Numbered from the stretch's first letter, positions 14,475 to 23,263 are shown. The stretch is 28,127 bases of DNA from an uncultured Eubacterium sp. (GCA_900551775.1 URXI01000019.1:1-28127); one strand, 5' to 3'. The notes: generated by a model not told the origin, from the letters alone. Program-made: numbers and translations.

Positions 14475-15287
14475 TTATTTCACCGGAATATAAATTTTAA
14501 TCTCGTTCTCCGGATCATCGTAAGACGTCACTTCCCGTTCATAAACTTCAAAATCTTCACGATCGTCCAGCTCTTCTTTTGTCGTTAAGAACCAAGTGCC
14601 ATAGATGTATTGATAGGTTTTATGCAAATTAGCAAAGGTGCCTCGATGGGTGAAGACTGCATATCGACCTGCAGGCAGTATTTTTCTGACCAACGGCTGT
14701 GGAAGATTGTCAAAATCCCTTACCGCTCCGCCCACCACCACTGAAAAAGAGATATCCCCTTCTTTTGTATAGGCAGCCTGCTGTGTTTCACAGATACTAT
14801 ACCCCGTGCCTGTGAACGAAGCCATGTCCTTATACAAGCGCAGAAAACGTTCCCATAATGCGGGAATCTGGTTATCTGAAAAAGCAGCGTTTCCCCGGAT
14901 TCCGACTACTTTCGTCTCTTCCATATGAAGGATTTGGGGAGAATGGGAAATGTTGTTAGCAATATGGGCTACATCTTCCGGCGCCAATTCTCGCTTTGCT
15001 TTTACCGCTAAGTCCAGCCCTGCCTTCCGGTAGGCTGAAGGGCTGCATCCGAAAACAGATTTAAATGCTCTGCTGAATGCCTCTGATGATGCAAAACCGC
15101 TGTCGAAGGCAATATCTATGATTTTCTTACGAGAGTGAACCAGCTTTTCAGAAGCGTCATACAGTCTGCGCCGGTGAATATAACGCCCGACCGATTCGCC
15201 CATTACCGAGGTGAAAAGCCGTGTCATGTAATAATAAGAATAGCCGGTCTCTCTCGATACGTCCTCCAAACCGATATCTTCATTCAA
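14475..15287 (-). CDS. AraC-family regulator with GyrI-like effector domain; start doubtful
   Basis: The product has 270 residues. Residues 1-95 hold both AraC helix-turn-helices (LEDVSRETGYSYYYMTRLF and IIDIAFDSGFASSEAFSRAF, then FGCSPSAYRK). Residues 110-270 are a GyrI-like / Rob-type ligand pocket (VVGIRGNAAF, PAGRYAVFTHRGTF, FEVYERE, EIKIYIPVK). Family members bind small drugs or metabolites and switch on efflux genes. The frame opens only at a TTG at 15287, with a stop two codons upstream and no ribosome binding site. Relatives normally have 15-20 residues before this point (pattern DYIEENLNEDI). Either the start uses this TTG poorly, or a one-base loss in a T run has removed the N terminus. 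It is divergent from the UvrA-like pseudogene, its likely target. Confidence 0.75.
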   Translation of the reverse strand: MNEDIGLEDVSRETGYSYYYMTRLFTSVMGESVGRYIHRRRLYDASEKLVHSRKKIIDIAFDSGFASSEAFSRAFKSVFGCSPSAYRKAGLDLAVKAKRELAPEDVAHIANNISHSPQILHMEETKVVGIRGNAAFSDNQIPALWERFLRLYKDMASFTGTGYSICETQQAAYTKEGDISFSVVVGGAVRDFDNLPQPLVRKILPAGRYAVFTHRGTFANLHKTYQYIYGTWFLTTKEELDDREDFEVYEREVTSYDDPENEIKIYIPVK

Positions 15288-15324
15288 AAATCAGCAAAAA
15301 CTATCATGTATTACATACCCTCTT

Positions 15325-15353
15325 TTGGTACGCTATAACGTGCAAGTTATAAA
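15325..15353 (+). promoter_or_regulatory. Promoter of the UvrA-like gene with a palindrome inside the spacer
   Basis: TTGGTA (15325-15330), 17 bases, then TATAAA (15348-15353). A perfect 6-bp inverted repeat TATAAC-N6-GTTATA at 15334-15351 fills the spacer and overlaps the -10. It is a candidate operator for the divergent AraC-type regulator or for a MerR/TetR-type protein elsewhere. Confidence 0.55.
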
Positions 15354-15383
15354 TTCAGCATAAGCAAAGTAGAGGTGTAATAG

Positions 15384-17488
15384 ATGAAAGATATGATTGT
15401 ACAGGGACTCACGCAAAATAATTTAAAGCACGTTTCATTTCACATTCCAAAGGAAAAGATTACGGTATTTACCGGTGTGTCCGGCTCTGGTAAATCCAGC
15501 ATTGTCTTTGATACCATCGCGGCAGAATCACAGCGGCAGATGAATGCCACCTATCCGGCTTTTGTCCGATCAAGGTTTCCCAAATATCCAAAACCAGAGG
15601 TAGAGCGCATTGACAATTTGACGCCCTCTGTGGTGGTCGATCAATCCCCTTTAGGCGGCAACGTCCGCTCGACGGTAGGAACCATCAGCGGCCTCTACTC
15701 CAGTCTCCGCCTGTTGTTTTCGAGGATAGGCACTCCCTATGGAGGTACAGCCTCCTGTTTCTCCTTTAACGACCCAAGCGGCATGTGCAAAACCTGTTCC
15801 GGCCTTGGCAAGGTAACAAGAATCGATGTCGAGGCCATGATAGATCCCGAAAAATCATGGAGAGAGGGCTGCGTCAAGGATTCTCTATATCGTCCCGGTT
15901 CCTGGTACTGGAAACAATATGCAGAGTCGGGATTATTTGATCTTGAGAAACCTGTCAGGGACTATTCCCGCGAAGAATACAATCTGCTTTTATATGGCTC
16001 CCGCGACGGCAAAAGCGCACCAGAAAACCCTAAAGTGACGGGATTGTATCACAAATATACAAAAACCCTTTTGAATCGTAACCTCAGTGACAAGAGCAAA
16101 CATACCCAAGAGAAATCACAGCATCTGGTTACAGAGATGGAGTGTCCAGACTGTCGTGGCAAACGGTTGAATGAAACGGTTCTTTGCTGTAAGATAAACG
16201 GTTATTCCATTGCAGATCTCTGTGAGATGGAACTGACACAGCTCCGCGAAGTGTTGCTGCAGATAACCGATCAAAAAGTAAACCTGCTAATACAGACACT
16301 TGTTGAAGGCCTTGACAGAATGATTGAAATCGGCTTGCCATATCTGCATCTGAACCGGGATACCCCGTCCTTGTCCGGCGGGGAGGCACAGAGGCTGAAG
16401 CTGGTCCGATACATGGGCAGCAGCCTGACCGGTATGACCTATATCTTTGACGAGCCCAGTGCAGGAATGCATCCCCGCGACGTCTACCGTATGAATACTC
16501 TGCTGCGCCAGCTTCGTGACAAGGGCAATACGGTCCTCGTAACATGCTCCAATCTCTGCCTGTCAAGCAGGAGCCTCGCCGCTGGTCGAGCAGTCTGCCC
16601 ATTCGCGGTGCCTGCCTGCATAACCTTAAGAATGTGGATGTGGACATTCCTCTGGGCATTATGACCGTTGTCACCGGTGTGGCAGGTTCAGGCAAGAGCA
16701 CTTTAATTTCCCAAGTATTTGCCAGGGAATACGAGGATGACATCGTGATGGTGGATCAAGGACCCATTACAGCGACAAACCGATCCACCCCCGCTTCCTA
16801 TCTCGGTTTTTTCGATGCCATACGAAAGCTGTTAGCAAAAGAGAATCTGAAGCCGGATGGTTTATTCAGTTTTAATTCTATGGGAGCCTGTCCGGTATGC
16901 GGCGGCAAAGGGGTCATCGTTACGGAACTGGCATTTATGGATCCCATCATTACAACATGTGAAGCCTGCAACGGCATGCGATATAGTCGAGAAGCCCTCG
17001 CCTGCACTTATAAAGGGAAAAACATCGTCGATCTGCTGAATCTGACTGCCTCCCAGTCCATGGAAATATTTGACGATGTCAAAATCAAAAAACGGCTAAA
17101 GCTGTTGGCGCAGGCAGGACTATCCTATCTGACTTTGGGACAGCCCCTCAGTACACTGTCCGGCGGTGAACGGCAAAGAATCAAGCTGGCCAAAAACTTA
17201 GGAAAAACCGGCAGTATCATTGTGATGGACGAACCCACTACGGGACTTCACATGTCCGATATCCAAAATCTTTTGAAGTTATTTGACCGAATCGTATCTC
17301 AGGGCAACACTTTGGTGGTCATTGAGCACAACCTTGACGTGATGAAACAGGCGGATTGGATCATCGACATCGGTCCCGACGGAGGCAAAAACGGCGGAGA
17401 GGTTGTCTTCTCTGGAACGCCTGGACAGATGGCGCGAGATGCAAAAACCCTTACTGCAGATAGCCTGCGGGCATCCTTGTCTGAATAG
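15384..17488 (+). pseudogene. UvrA-like ABC ATPase (drug-resistance type), broken by an internal deletion and frameshift
   Basis: This belongs to the short (about 750 residue) UvrA-like group associated with drug resistance, not the repair UvrA of about 940. AGAGGTG precedes the ATG. The first frame contains Walker A GVSGSGKS (31-38), zinc-finger cysteines (CKTCSGLGK, CPDCRGKR), LSGGEAQR and Walker B YIFDEPSAGMHP. It then leaves the family after Val386 (NTVLV) and runs on without homology to 16664. The second frame resumes at 16544 with the linker (LQSLPVKQEP), a second Walker A GVAGSGKS, CPVCGGKG and CEACNGMR fingers, LSGGERQR, MDEPTTGLH and VVIEHNLDV, ending at 17488. Between them about 45 residues are missing, including the EHD H-loop of the first ATPase. 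A roughly 135-base deletion therefore shifted the frame. The second frame has no ribosome binding site, so two separate proteins are unlikely. Confidence 0.85.
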
Positions 17489-17528
17489 GCGGCGACAATC
17501 ATTCCAAGACTTCGCCTTAAAGTTCCAC

Positions 17529-17579
17529 TTGACAACTGTACTTATTGTATATATACTGTACTTATCAAATAAGTACAGT
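17529..17579 (+). promoter_or_regulatory. Promoter with duplicated YtrA-type operator
   Basis: TTGACA (17529-17534), 17 bases, TATACT (17552-17557). ACTGTACTTAT occurs in the spacer (17535-17545) and again exactly 20 bases on (17555-17565). The second copy forms a perfect 11-bp inverted repeat with ATAAGTACAGT (17569-17579) across a 3-base loop. The sites flank and overlap the -10, ideal for repression by the YtrA-type regulator encoded next. Confidence 0.8.
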
Positions 17580-17590
17580 GAGGTGCACTT

Positions 17591-17965
17591 GTGGAAATCA
17601 TATTGACCAACAGCAACACAAAACCAATTTATGAACAGATTACCTCTCAAATCAAAGCGATGATTATGGGCGGCAGCCTTAAAACCGGAGATTCTCTTCC
17701 TTCTATGAGAGCCTTGGCCAAAGAACTGCATATCAGCGTGATCACCGCTCAACATGCCTACGAAGACCTGCAGCGCGACGGCTTTATTACGACGATTGCA
17801 GGCAAAGGAACCTTTGTCGCCGCCCAAAACAAAGATTTTATACGGGAAGAACAACTGCGCAGCGCCGAAGAGAAGCTGCGGGACGTAGCTGACATCGGCA
17901 GAACCAACGGTATTGCACTTGCCGATCTAATCAAAATTCTAACGATGTTTTATGAGGAGGGTTAA
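17591..17965 (+). CDS. GntR-family regulator, YtrA subfamily
   Basis: The product has 124 residues, the small size typical of YtrA regulators. These consist of a GntR winged helix (NTKPIYEQITSQIKAMIMGG, SLPSMRALAKELHISVITAQ) plus a short two-helix dimerisation tail. The start is GTG at 17591, nine bases after GAGGTG. YtrA-type proteins repress their own ABC transporter operon and release DNA on exposure to cell-envelope antibiotics or amphipathic peptides (Bacillus YtrA, Staphylococcus PmtR). The duplicated palindromic operator in its own promoter and the ABC genes directly downstream (two-base gap) fit this model. The inducer is unknown. Confidence 0.93.
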   Translation: MEIILTNSNTKPIYEQITSQIKAMIMGGSLKTGDSLPSMRALAKELHISVITAQHAYEDLQRDGFITTIAGKGTFVAAQNKDFIREEQLRSAEEKLRDVADIGRTNGIALADLIKILTMFYEEG

Positions 17966-17967
17966 TC

Positions 17968-18837
17968 ATGGAAAATATTCTCAGTCTAAAAAATGTTGCA
18001 AAGGAATACAAGGACTTCACCCTCGATCATGTAACCTTTGATCTCCCCAAAGGCGTCGTTCTTGGAATGATCGGGGAAAACGGCGCAGGCAAATCCACCT
18101 GTATCTCGGCAATTTTAGATATGATCAGATTGGACGGCGGGGAAATCAAAATATTCGGGGAAGATCACCACACTGCCGGCAAAGCTGTGAGAGAAAAAAT
18201 CGGCATCGTCATAGACGGGATCAATCAGATTCCCTACTTTAACTGCAAGGACTTGGATGCCGTCTACAGAAAAATTTATCGCCATTGGAGCAGCGAAAAG
18301 TTCCATACTTGTTTAGAGAAATTCCGGCTGCCGAAAGAAAAACCGACCAAAGAGTTCTCTAAAGGCATGAACGTAAAACTTAATTTTGCCATCGCCCTCT
18401 CCCACGGCGCTGAGCTGCTCCTGCTGGACGAAGCCACATCTGGCCTGGACCCGGTCATGCGCGATGAAATATTGGAACTGTTACAGGAATTCTTGCTGGA
18501 TGAGACCCATTCCGTGTTGATTTCCTCCCACATCACCAGTGACTTAGATAAAATTGCCGACTACCTGCTCTTTCTTCACGAAGGAAAGATCCGTTTTTTA
18601 AAATCTATGGAAGAAGTGCAGAACAACTACGGTATATTAACCTGCGGAAAAGATCTGTTCGAATCCATTGCAGGAGAAGACTACGACGCCTATATAGAGG
18701 AAACTTTTTCTTATCGGCTGCTGATCAACAATCGAACAGAACTACAGCAGCACATCCACGGCTTGACCATTGAGCACGCCACCATCGAAGATATTATGCT
18801 GTTCTACATCAAGGGGGTATTACCATGTCAGGATTAG
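17968..18837 (+). CDS. ABC transporter ATP-binding protein (YtrB-like)
   Basis: The product has 289 residues. Walker A GENGAGKST is at 36-44, Walker B LLLLDEATSGLDP at about 150-162 and the H-loop ISSHITSD at about 190. The signature motif is the divergent FSKGM form seen in ABC-2-type exporters of this group. A C-terminal extension of about 80 residues follows the ATPase core, as in YtrB and PmtA. GAGGAGGG overlaps the stop of the regulator gene, and the 3' end overlaps the permease start by 13 bases. It powers export, or membrane remodelling, by the permease encoded next. Confidence 0.93.
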   Translation: MENILSLKNVAKEYKDFTLDHVTFDLPKGVVLGMIGENGAGKSTCISAILDMIRLDGGEIKIFGEDHHTAGKAVREKIGIVIDGINQIPYFNCKDLDAVYRKIYRHWSSEKFHTCLEKFRLPKEKPTKEFSKGMNVKLNFAIALSHGAELLLLDEATSGLDPVMRDEILELLQEFLLDETHSVLISSHITSDLDKIADYLLFLHEGKIRFLKSMEEVQNNYGILTCGKDLFESIAGEDYDAYIEETFSYRLLINNRTELQQHIHGLTIEHATIEDIMLFYIKGVLPCQD

Positions 18838-19469
18838 TTTATAAAGACCTTTTAGCCTATGTGAGAAAAACTCGTAAGTTCACTTGGGTTATGGAATTCT
18901 TTTTTCTCCTATTCTTTATCATAGGCATCAAACATCGGATCTCTGTTTTTACTTTTTGTCTCCTCGTCACTCCGGTCAACGCCTCCGGCATGGCGACCAC
19001 GTTGAAGGAGTTGGATATCAACTACAGCGGGCGGTTTAACCTGACCCTGCCCTTCTCTCACAAGGAGCTGGTGCTTTCCAGATTTCTCTCTGTCTTCAGC
19101 GTACATATACTATACGCAATGGAATTGCTGGTTTTCTCTGTTGTCAGATATTTTGTCTATGGTGATTTTCCTTTCCCCACTTATCTTGCAATATGTGCGG
19201 CAGGCGTATTGGTCGGTATCTGCATGACGGCATTGAACTTGTTAGCTTCATTTACTGCCAGCTTGAACACCAGTGCCGTCCTTTATCTAGTCATTATCGC
19301 AGTTTTTCTAGTAGCGTATCTGATTGCACTGTTTACCGGCCTGAATATAGAGAACCTGCTGCAGATGAGCGCCGGCTTCATTCTGGCAGCGGGTACTGCC
19401 TTGACCACTGCTATCGTGCTGATCAGCTATGCTTTATCAGTTAGAATCTACATCAAAAAGTTAGGATGA
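18825..19469 (+). CDS. ABC-2 type transporter permease
   Basis: The product has 214 residues, with six hydrophobic segments after a short N-terminal cytoplasmic stretch MSGLVYKDLLAYVRKTRK. The segment LKELDINYSGRFNLTLPFSHKELVLSRFLS is the amphipathic element of ABC2_membrane_5-type permeases that accompany YtrB-like ATPases. The start lies within the end of the ATPase gene behind GGGGGT, so the two are coupled. One ATPase and one permease suggest that a dimer of each makes the transporter. The substrate is unknown; antimicrobial peptides or lipids are common for the family. Confidence 0.88.
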   Translation: MSGLVYKDLLAYVRKTRKFTWVMEFFFLLFFIIGIKHRISVFTFCLLVTPVNASGMATTLKELDINYSGRFNLTLPFSHKELVLSRFLSVFSVHILYAMELLVFSVVRYFVYGDFPFPTYLAICAAGVLVGICMTALNLLASFTASLNTSAVLYLVIIAVFLVAYLIALFTGLNIENLLQMSAGFILAAGTALTTAIVLISYALSVRIYIKKLG

Positions 19470-19504
19470 CAAAAGAGGAGCCGCACTGCAGCTCCTCTTT
19501 TGTC
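19468..19504. terminator. Shared bidirectional terminator overlapping two stop codons
   Basis: A perfect 14-bp stem (19468-19481 and 19491-19504) with a 9-base loop contains AAAAGAGGAGC and its complement. It overlaps the stop of the permease gene and the stop of the convergent VanX-like gene. Confidence 0.9.
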
Positions 19505-20069
19505 AAATTTGAAAGTTCATAAACGGTGCCGGCTCTGTAGAAACATCATAGAAGTGCCACCACTCATTTTCATAGGCCCTGAAGCCGACACGCTCCATGA
19601 CTTCTTTCATATATATCGCATGTCTGCGCCCTATTGCCGAAGTCTCCTGACACAGCAGACTCGCTCTCTCAGAAAAGTCATCAAAGGCCGATGGCATTTC
19701 AATTTCTCTGCCTTCCATATCGGTCAATGTGATGTCCACGCACAAACCGTTCAAATGGGTAGGCCGGAACACTTTTAATTTCGACATCTCTGGCGGTCTG
19801 GCCACAAAATCATCGTCCGGGAGGATTTCCCAAAATCTCTCCTGGGCGCTGATGGGCCGATAGGCGTCCAACACTTTGACTCGGAACCCGTCTTTTGCAA
19901 AGATGTCTTTCGCCTGAATCAAAATCTCGGCGGTATGCCGATCCATGTAGCATTCATTGGAGTGATAGATTTTCTGCCCGGTGAAATTATCCGCCGACGC
20001 ATATTTTAACTCTATGATGAAATCATCGTCCAGATCTAAGAGCCTTACTAAATTGCCTTTTTCGTCCAT
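19503..20069 (-). CDS. D-alanyl-D-alanine dipeptidase (VanX/DdpX-like, M15D)
   Basis: This is a zinc dipeptidase that cleaves D-Ala-D-Ala. The product has 188 residues. The VanX active-site set is complete: Arg71 in DAYRP, zinc ligands His105 and Asp112 (HLNGLCVD, six residues between), catalytic Glu169 and zinc ligand His172 in ENEWWH. The usual MGT before FDDF is MPS here, and the usual SxHxxGxA is THLNGLC, so it is a divergent member. There is no vanHA nearby, so glycopeptide resistance is not implied. GGAGGCGGG precedes the ATG. It follows dapF by 25 bases in the lysA-dapF operon and is probably for peptidoglycan turnover or D-Ala recycling. Confidence 0.88.
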   Translation of the reverse strand: MDEKGNLVRLLDLDDDFIIELKYASADNFTGQKIYHSNECYMDRHTAEILIQAKDIFAKDGFRVKVLDAYRPISAQERFWEILPDDDFVARPPEMSKLKVFRPTHLNGLCVDITLTDMEGREIEMPSAFDDFSERASLLCQETSAIGRRHAIYMKEVMERVGFRAYENEWWHFYDVSTEPAPFMNFQI

Positions 20070-20094
20070 TCCCGCCTCCTATGTCACATCTTTT

Positions 20095-20925
20095 CTATAT
20101 CAGCTCCCCAACCTCGCCTTCTGCCACAATGACAGCAGGTCCGCTGAGATATAAATCCTTAATGCCGGCGTCATCCTTTACGATGTCGATGAACAAATCT
20201 CCCCCCGCCATGGAAACCTTGACGTTTCTGCCGCTGCACAGCCCTCTTTCTGTCAAAACGCAGACGATAGAGCCGGTTCCCGTTCCGCAGGCATAAGTAA
20301 AGTCCTCTACACCTCTTTCAAAGGTGCGCTCAAAGATCTGATCCGTACCAACAATCTCAAAGAAATTGACGTTGGCGCCCTTAGGCAGTGCCGGATGGCT
20401 GCGCAGCGTGCTGCCCAAAGTCCGAAGCTGTGCAGGCGTGAGGGTTCTCAAACCTTTCATTTCCACTACCAGATGGGGAATGCCCGGGTCGCCCAGTTCC
20501 ACATAGGCACAGGCGTAAACCTTTCCGCAGGCCTCTAATTCCAAGTCCAGCTCCAGCCTGGTCACGTCGTTCAGCCGGACTTTATACTGCATCTGATCCA
20601 GCCGCCAGGCTTTGACCATACCCGCGGTCGTCTCGATGTTGATTACCTCTCCAGCCAAACCCTTCTCGTACCCGTATTTTGCGATACAGCGCGCACCGTT
20701 GCCACACATCTCACCCAGGCTGCCGTCGGCATTGTAAAATATCATCTTAAAGTCGCCGCCCCGATCGGGCTGTTCCACGACCATCAGGCCGTCAGCGCCG
20801 ATCGCCATGCGCCGCTGGCAGAGCCTTCGCGCCAGCACGCCAAAATCCGCCAGGGGCAGCCGCTCTTCAATATTGTTGATCACGATAAAGTCGTTTCCTG
20901 CGCCCTGCATCTTGGTAAACTTCAT
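20095..20925 (-). CDS. dapF: Diaminopimelate epimerase
   Basis: DapF is a PLP-independent racemase converting LL- to meso-diaminopimelate, the precursor of lysine and of peptidoglycan cross-links. The product has 276 residues, normal length. The two catalytic cysteines are Cys74 (EMCGNGARC) and Cys213 (YACGTGTGS), and the N terminus FTKMQGAGNDFIVI is classical. The ATG overlaps the lysA stop as ATGA, so the genes are translationally coupled. Confidence 0.97.
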   Translation of the reverse strand: MKFTKMQGAGNDFIVINNIEERLPLADFGVLARRLCQRRMAIGADGLMVVEQPDRGGDFKMIFYNADGSLGEMCGNGARCIAKYGYEKGLAGEVINIETTAGMVKAWRLDQMQYKVRLNDVTRLELDLELEACGKVYACAYVELGDPGIPHLVVEMKGLRTLTPAQLRTLGSTLRSHPALPKGANVNFFEIVGTDQIFERTFERGVEDFTYACGTGTGSIVCVLTERGLCSGRNVKVSMAGGDLFIDIVKDDAGIKDLYLSGPAVIVAEGEVGELI

Positions 20926-22208
20926 TCTTCCATTACCTCGTTTCGAATCAGATCCTCGTAACTCTGCGGTTTTACGATCAGACGGTCTTTCCCGTCAGAT
21001 ACCATCACCACGCCAGGTATCAGGTTCTTGTTGTAGTTGCATGCCATACTATAACCATATGCGCCGGTGGAGAAAATTGCGAAGAGGTCTCCACTTGCCG
21101 GTCTGGCGACTGCTAAATCTCTGATCAAAATGTCTCCCGACTCGCAGCACTTGCCGCAGATGGTCACTACTTCTGTCTTTTCTTCACCCGCTTTATTGGC
21201 TATCACGCCGGTGTATTCCGCCTGGTACAGCGCCGGTCTGATATTATCTGTCATGCCGCCATCTACAGAGACATACTTTCTAATGTCCTTGATGTCCTTG
21301 ATACTGCCGATGGTATAGAGAGAAATACCGGCTTCTGCCACAATGCTTCTGCCCGGTTCTATGACCACGTTTGGTCTTTCAATGGCTTTCTCTTTACAGT
21401 ATTTTTCAATTTCTTCCATCATCGGATCCAGGTAATAACTGTAGGACGGTCTCTCTTCGTCTACATAGGTGACGCCGAAGCCGCCACCCACATTGAGTTC
21501 TCTCACATCATAACCCAGTTCCTCTTTGATCTTCGTTACCAGATTCAACATGATGGCAAGGGCCTGCAGATGGGAATCATTGTTCAAAATCTGTGATCCC
21601 ACGTGGAAATGCAGACCGTAAAAGTCAACAAACTCGGAGTCGATGGCACCTTTGATCTGAGGCAGGATCACTTCGTCATCAAGAGGGATGCCGAACTTGG
21701 AATCTTTTTTCCCCGTTACGATATAATCGTGGCTGCTGCTCTTGACCCCCGGCGTAATTCGGAAAAGGACCTTCATCTTCTTTTTCTTTTCTCTGCAGGC
21801 TTCTTCTATCAAATGTAATTCCTGCAGGCTGTCGATGATGATTCTGCCGATTCCGTATTCCACGGCCATCTCAATCTCTTCCCGCAATTTATTGTTACCG
21901 TTAAATTCAATATTCTCTGCCGGAAACCCGGCTTTGATGGCTGTATAAAGCTCTCCGCCAGATACGACATCGACACACATTCCTTCTCGATCCACCAGCT
22001 TTGCCATGGCTACTGGGAAAAACGCCTTTGCAGCATAGGCAACACGCGTGCGTGGATACTTTTCGAGAAAGCATCTCTTCAGCTCGTCAAATCGTCCGAC
22101 TATATCGCTCTCAGAATAGACATACAGCGGTGTGCCATATTTCTTTGCCAGTGCAGCAGTGCTGCATCCATCAATATACAGCGTATTGTCTCTCACTTCT
22201 CTAAACAT
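20922..22208 (-). CDS. lysA: Diaminopimelate decarboxylase
   Basis: LysA is a PLP enzyme of the alanine-racemase fold that decarboxylates meso-diaminopimelate to lysine. The product has 428 residues. The PLP lysine is Lys61 (VAYAAKAF). HVGSQI, GGGFGVTY, IEPGRSIVAEAG and CGKCCESGDIL (the last supplying the partner-subunit Cys) follow in the expected order. AGGAG lies seven bases before the ATG. It is first in the lysA-dapF-vanX-like operon. The upstream leader is only about 80 bases to the next hairpin, with no room for a lysine riboswitch, and I see no clear promoter hexamers. Confidence 0.97.
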   Translation of the reverse strand: MFREVRDNTLYIDGCSTAALAKKYGTPLYVYSESDIVGRFDELKRCFLEKYPRTRVAYAAKAFFPVAMAKLVDREGMCVDVVSGGELYTAIKAGFPAENIEFNGNNKLREEIEMAVEYGIGRIIIDSLQELHLIEEACREKKKKMKVLFRITPGVKSSSHDYIVTGKKDSKFGIPLDDEVILPQIKGAIDSEFVDFYGLHFHVGSQILNNDSHLQALAIMLNLVTKIKEELGYDVRELNVGGGFGVTYVDEERPSYSYYLDPMMEEIEKYCKEKAIERPNVVIEPGRSIVAEAGISLYTIGSIKDIKDIRKYVSVDGGMTDNIRPALYQAEYTGVIANKAGEEKTEVVTICGKCCESGDILIRDLAVARPASGDLFAIFSTGAYGYSMACNYNKNLIPGVVMVSDGKDRLIVKPQSYEDLIRNEVMEE

Positions 22209-22287
22209 TTTTAATCTCCTAATTTGTTATCATCTTTTGCATGCATTTATTTTGATGCCACAAAGGGCTGCTTGTTTTCGTTCTTAT

Positions 22288-22314
22288 AGGGCGGCAAATG
22301 TCATTTGCCGCCCT
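22288..22314 (-). terminator. Hairpin between ldcA and lysA
   Basis: The perfect stem AGGGCGGCAAAT / ATTTGCCGCCCT (22288-22299, 22303-22314) has a 3-base loop. It lies 11 bases after the ldcA stop and is the likely end of the spmA-spmB-ldcA transcript, though the T tract on the minus strand is poor. Confidence 0.7.
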
Positions 22315-22324
22315 GTATTTTGCT

Positions 22325-23245
22325 TTATCTATCCACCTCAAAAGTGATTTTCTTTGCGGCTGTATCCATGGTGCAGACTGCACCCATAGGCAGGGTCATC
22401 ATCGGCTTGCCGTGTCCAGACTGTATGTTATACATTACTGGAATATCCAGACCCTCAAAAATATCCGTCAGACATCTTATGACGTCATATTCCGGACATT
22501 CCCTGTTTTCACAATGGGTAAACTGTCCCAGAATAATGCCGCTGCATTCTCTCAGTTTTCCAGAATTTCGTAAGTGATACGTCCACTTTTCTATTTTGCT
22601 CATCTGTTCACAGACTTCTTCGATAAAGAGGATGTTTCCCTTTGTATCCACATCATATGGCGTCCCGATGCTTGCAGAAAGCAGCGAAAGATTCCCTCCG
22701 ATCAGCTTGCCGCAGGCCTTCCCTTCGCGGAGCACCTGCAGCTCAAAACCCTTCGGGTTCTTGAATTCGTATGCACCCTCGGCGTTGATTGCCTGGTATA
22801 GAGATTCCCTCGTCTCATCATCAAAATCGTCTACGATGTTGGATGACACCATGGGGCCGTGGAAAGTGACAAAGCCGCAGTTCTGTGTGATTGCAAGGTG
22901 CATGCTGGTCACATCGCTGTAACCGGCAAAGATCTTCGGATTGTCTTTGATCAAATCATAATCCAGATATTCCATGGCACGGCTCCCGCCGTCGCCGCCT
23001 CTGATGCAGAAAATCGCCTTGACCTCTGGGTCTGCGAACATTTTGTTGATCCATTCTCCCCGCACCTTTCCGCTGCCAGCCATATAGCCGGCATAGTCCG
23101 TATCCAGGTTGTCTGCGGTTTTTACTATGTATCCCAGGTCTTCCATCGCTTTGACACACTGCCCGATGCGCTGGTTACTAATCGCCGAGCAGGGACAGAT
23201 CAGGCCGATGGTATCACCTCTGTTTAATTTTTTTGGATATTTCAT
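22325..23245 (-). CDS. LD-carboxypeptidase, S66 family (LdcA/MccF-like)
   Basis: The product has 306 residues. The nucleophile Ser110 is in AGYSDVTSMHLAI, Glu of the triad in LFIEEVCEQ near residue 210, and His in QSGHGKPMM near 280. The N terminus LNRGDTIGLICPCS and the IRGGDGGSRAMEYLD segment are typical. S66 enzymes remove the terminal D-Ala from murein tetrapeptides during cell-wall recycling. MccF relatives hydrolyse microcin-type acyl-sulfamoyl or peptidyl adenylates. It follows spmB by 18 bases, with GATAGGA as a weak ribosome binding site. It is therefore the third gene of the spmA operon. Confidence 0.9.
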   Translation of the reverse strand: MKYPKKLNRGDTIGLICPCSAISNQRIGQCVKAMEDLGYIVKTADNLDTDYAGYMAGSGKVRGEWINKMFADPEVKAIFCIRGGDGGSRAMEYLDYDLIKDNPKIFAGYSDVTSMHLAITQNCGFVTFHGPMVSSNIVDDFDDETRESLYQAINAEGAYEFKNPKGFELQVLREGKACGKLIGGNLSLLSASIGTPYDVDTKGNILFIEEVCEQMSKIEKWTYHLRNSGKLRECSGIILGQFTHCENRECPEYDVIRCLTDIFEGLDIPVMYNIQSGHGKPMMTLPMGAVCTMDTAAKKITFEVDR

Positions 23246-23263
23246 AAATCGGTTTCCTATCTT

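Noticed and set aside
16544..17488. Second half of the UvrA-like gene as an independent gene
   Set aside because: The ATG has no ribosome binding site, and it overlaps the first frame by 120 bases of non-homologous tail. A deletion in a single gene explains both pieces.
19503..20069. Glycopeptide resistance determinant
   Set aside because: No vanH or vanA/B ligase nearby, and the operon partners are lysA and dapF, so a housekeeping role is more likely.
22209..22287. Lysine riboswitch upstream of lysA
   Set aside because: The space to the next hairpin is only about 80 bases and shows none of the extended helices needed.
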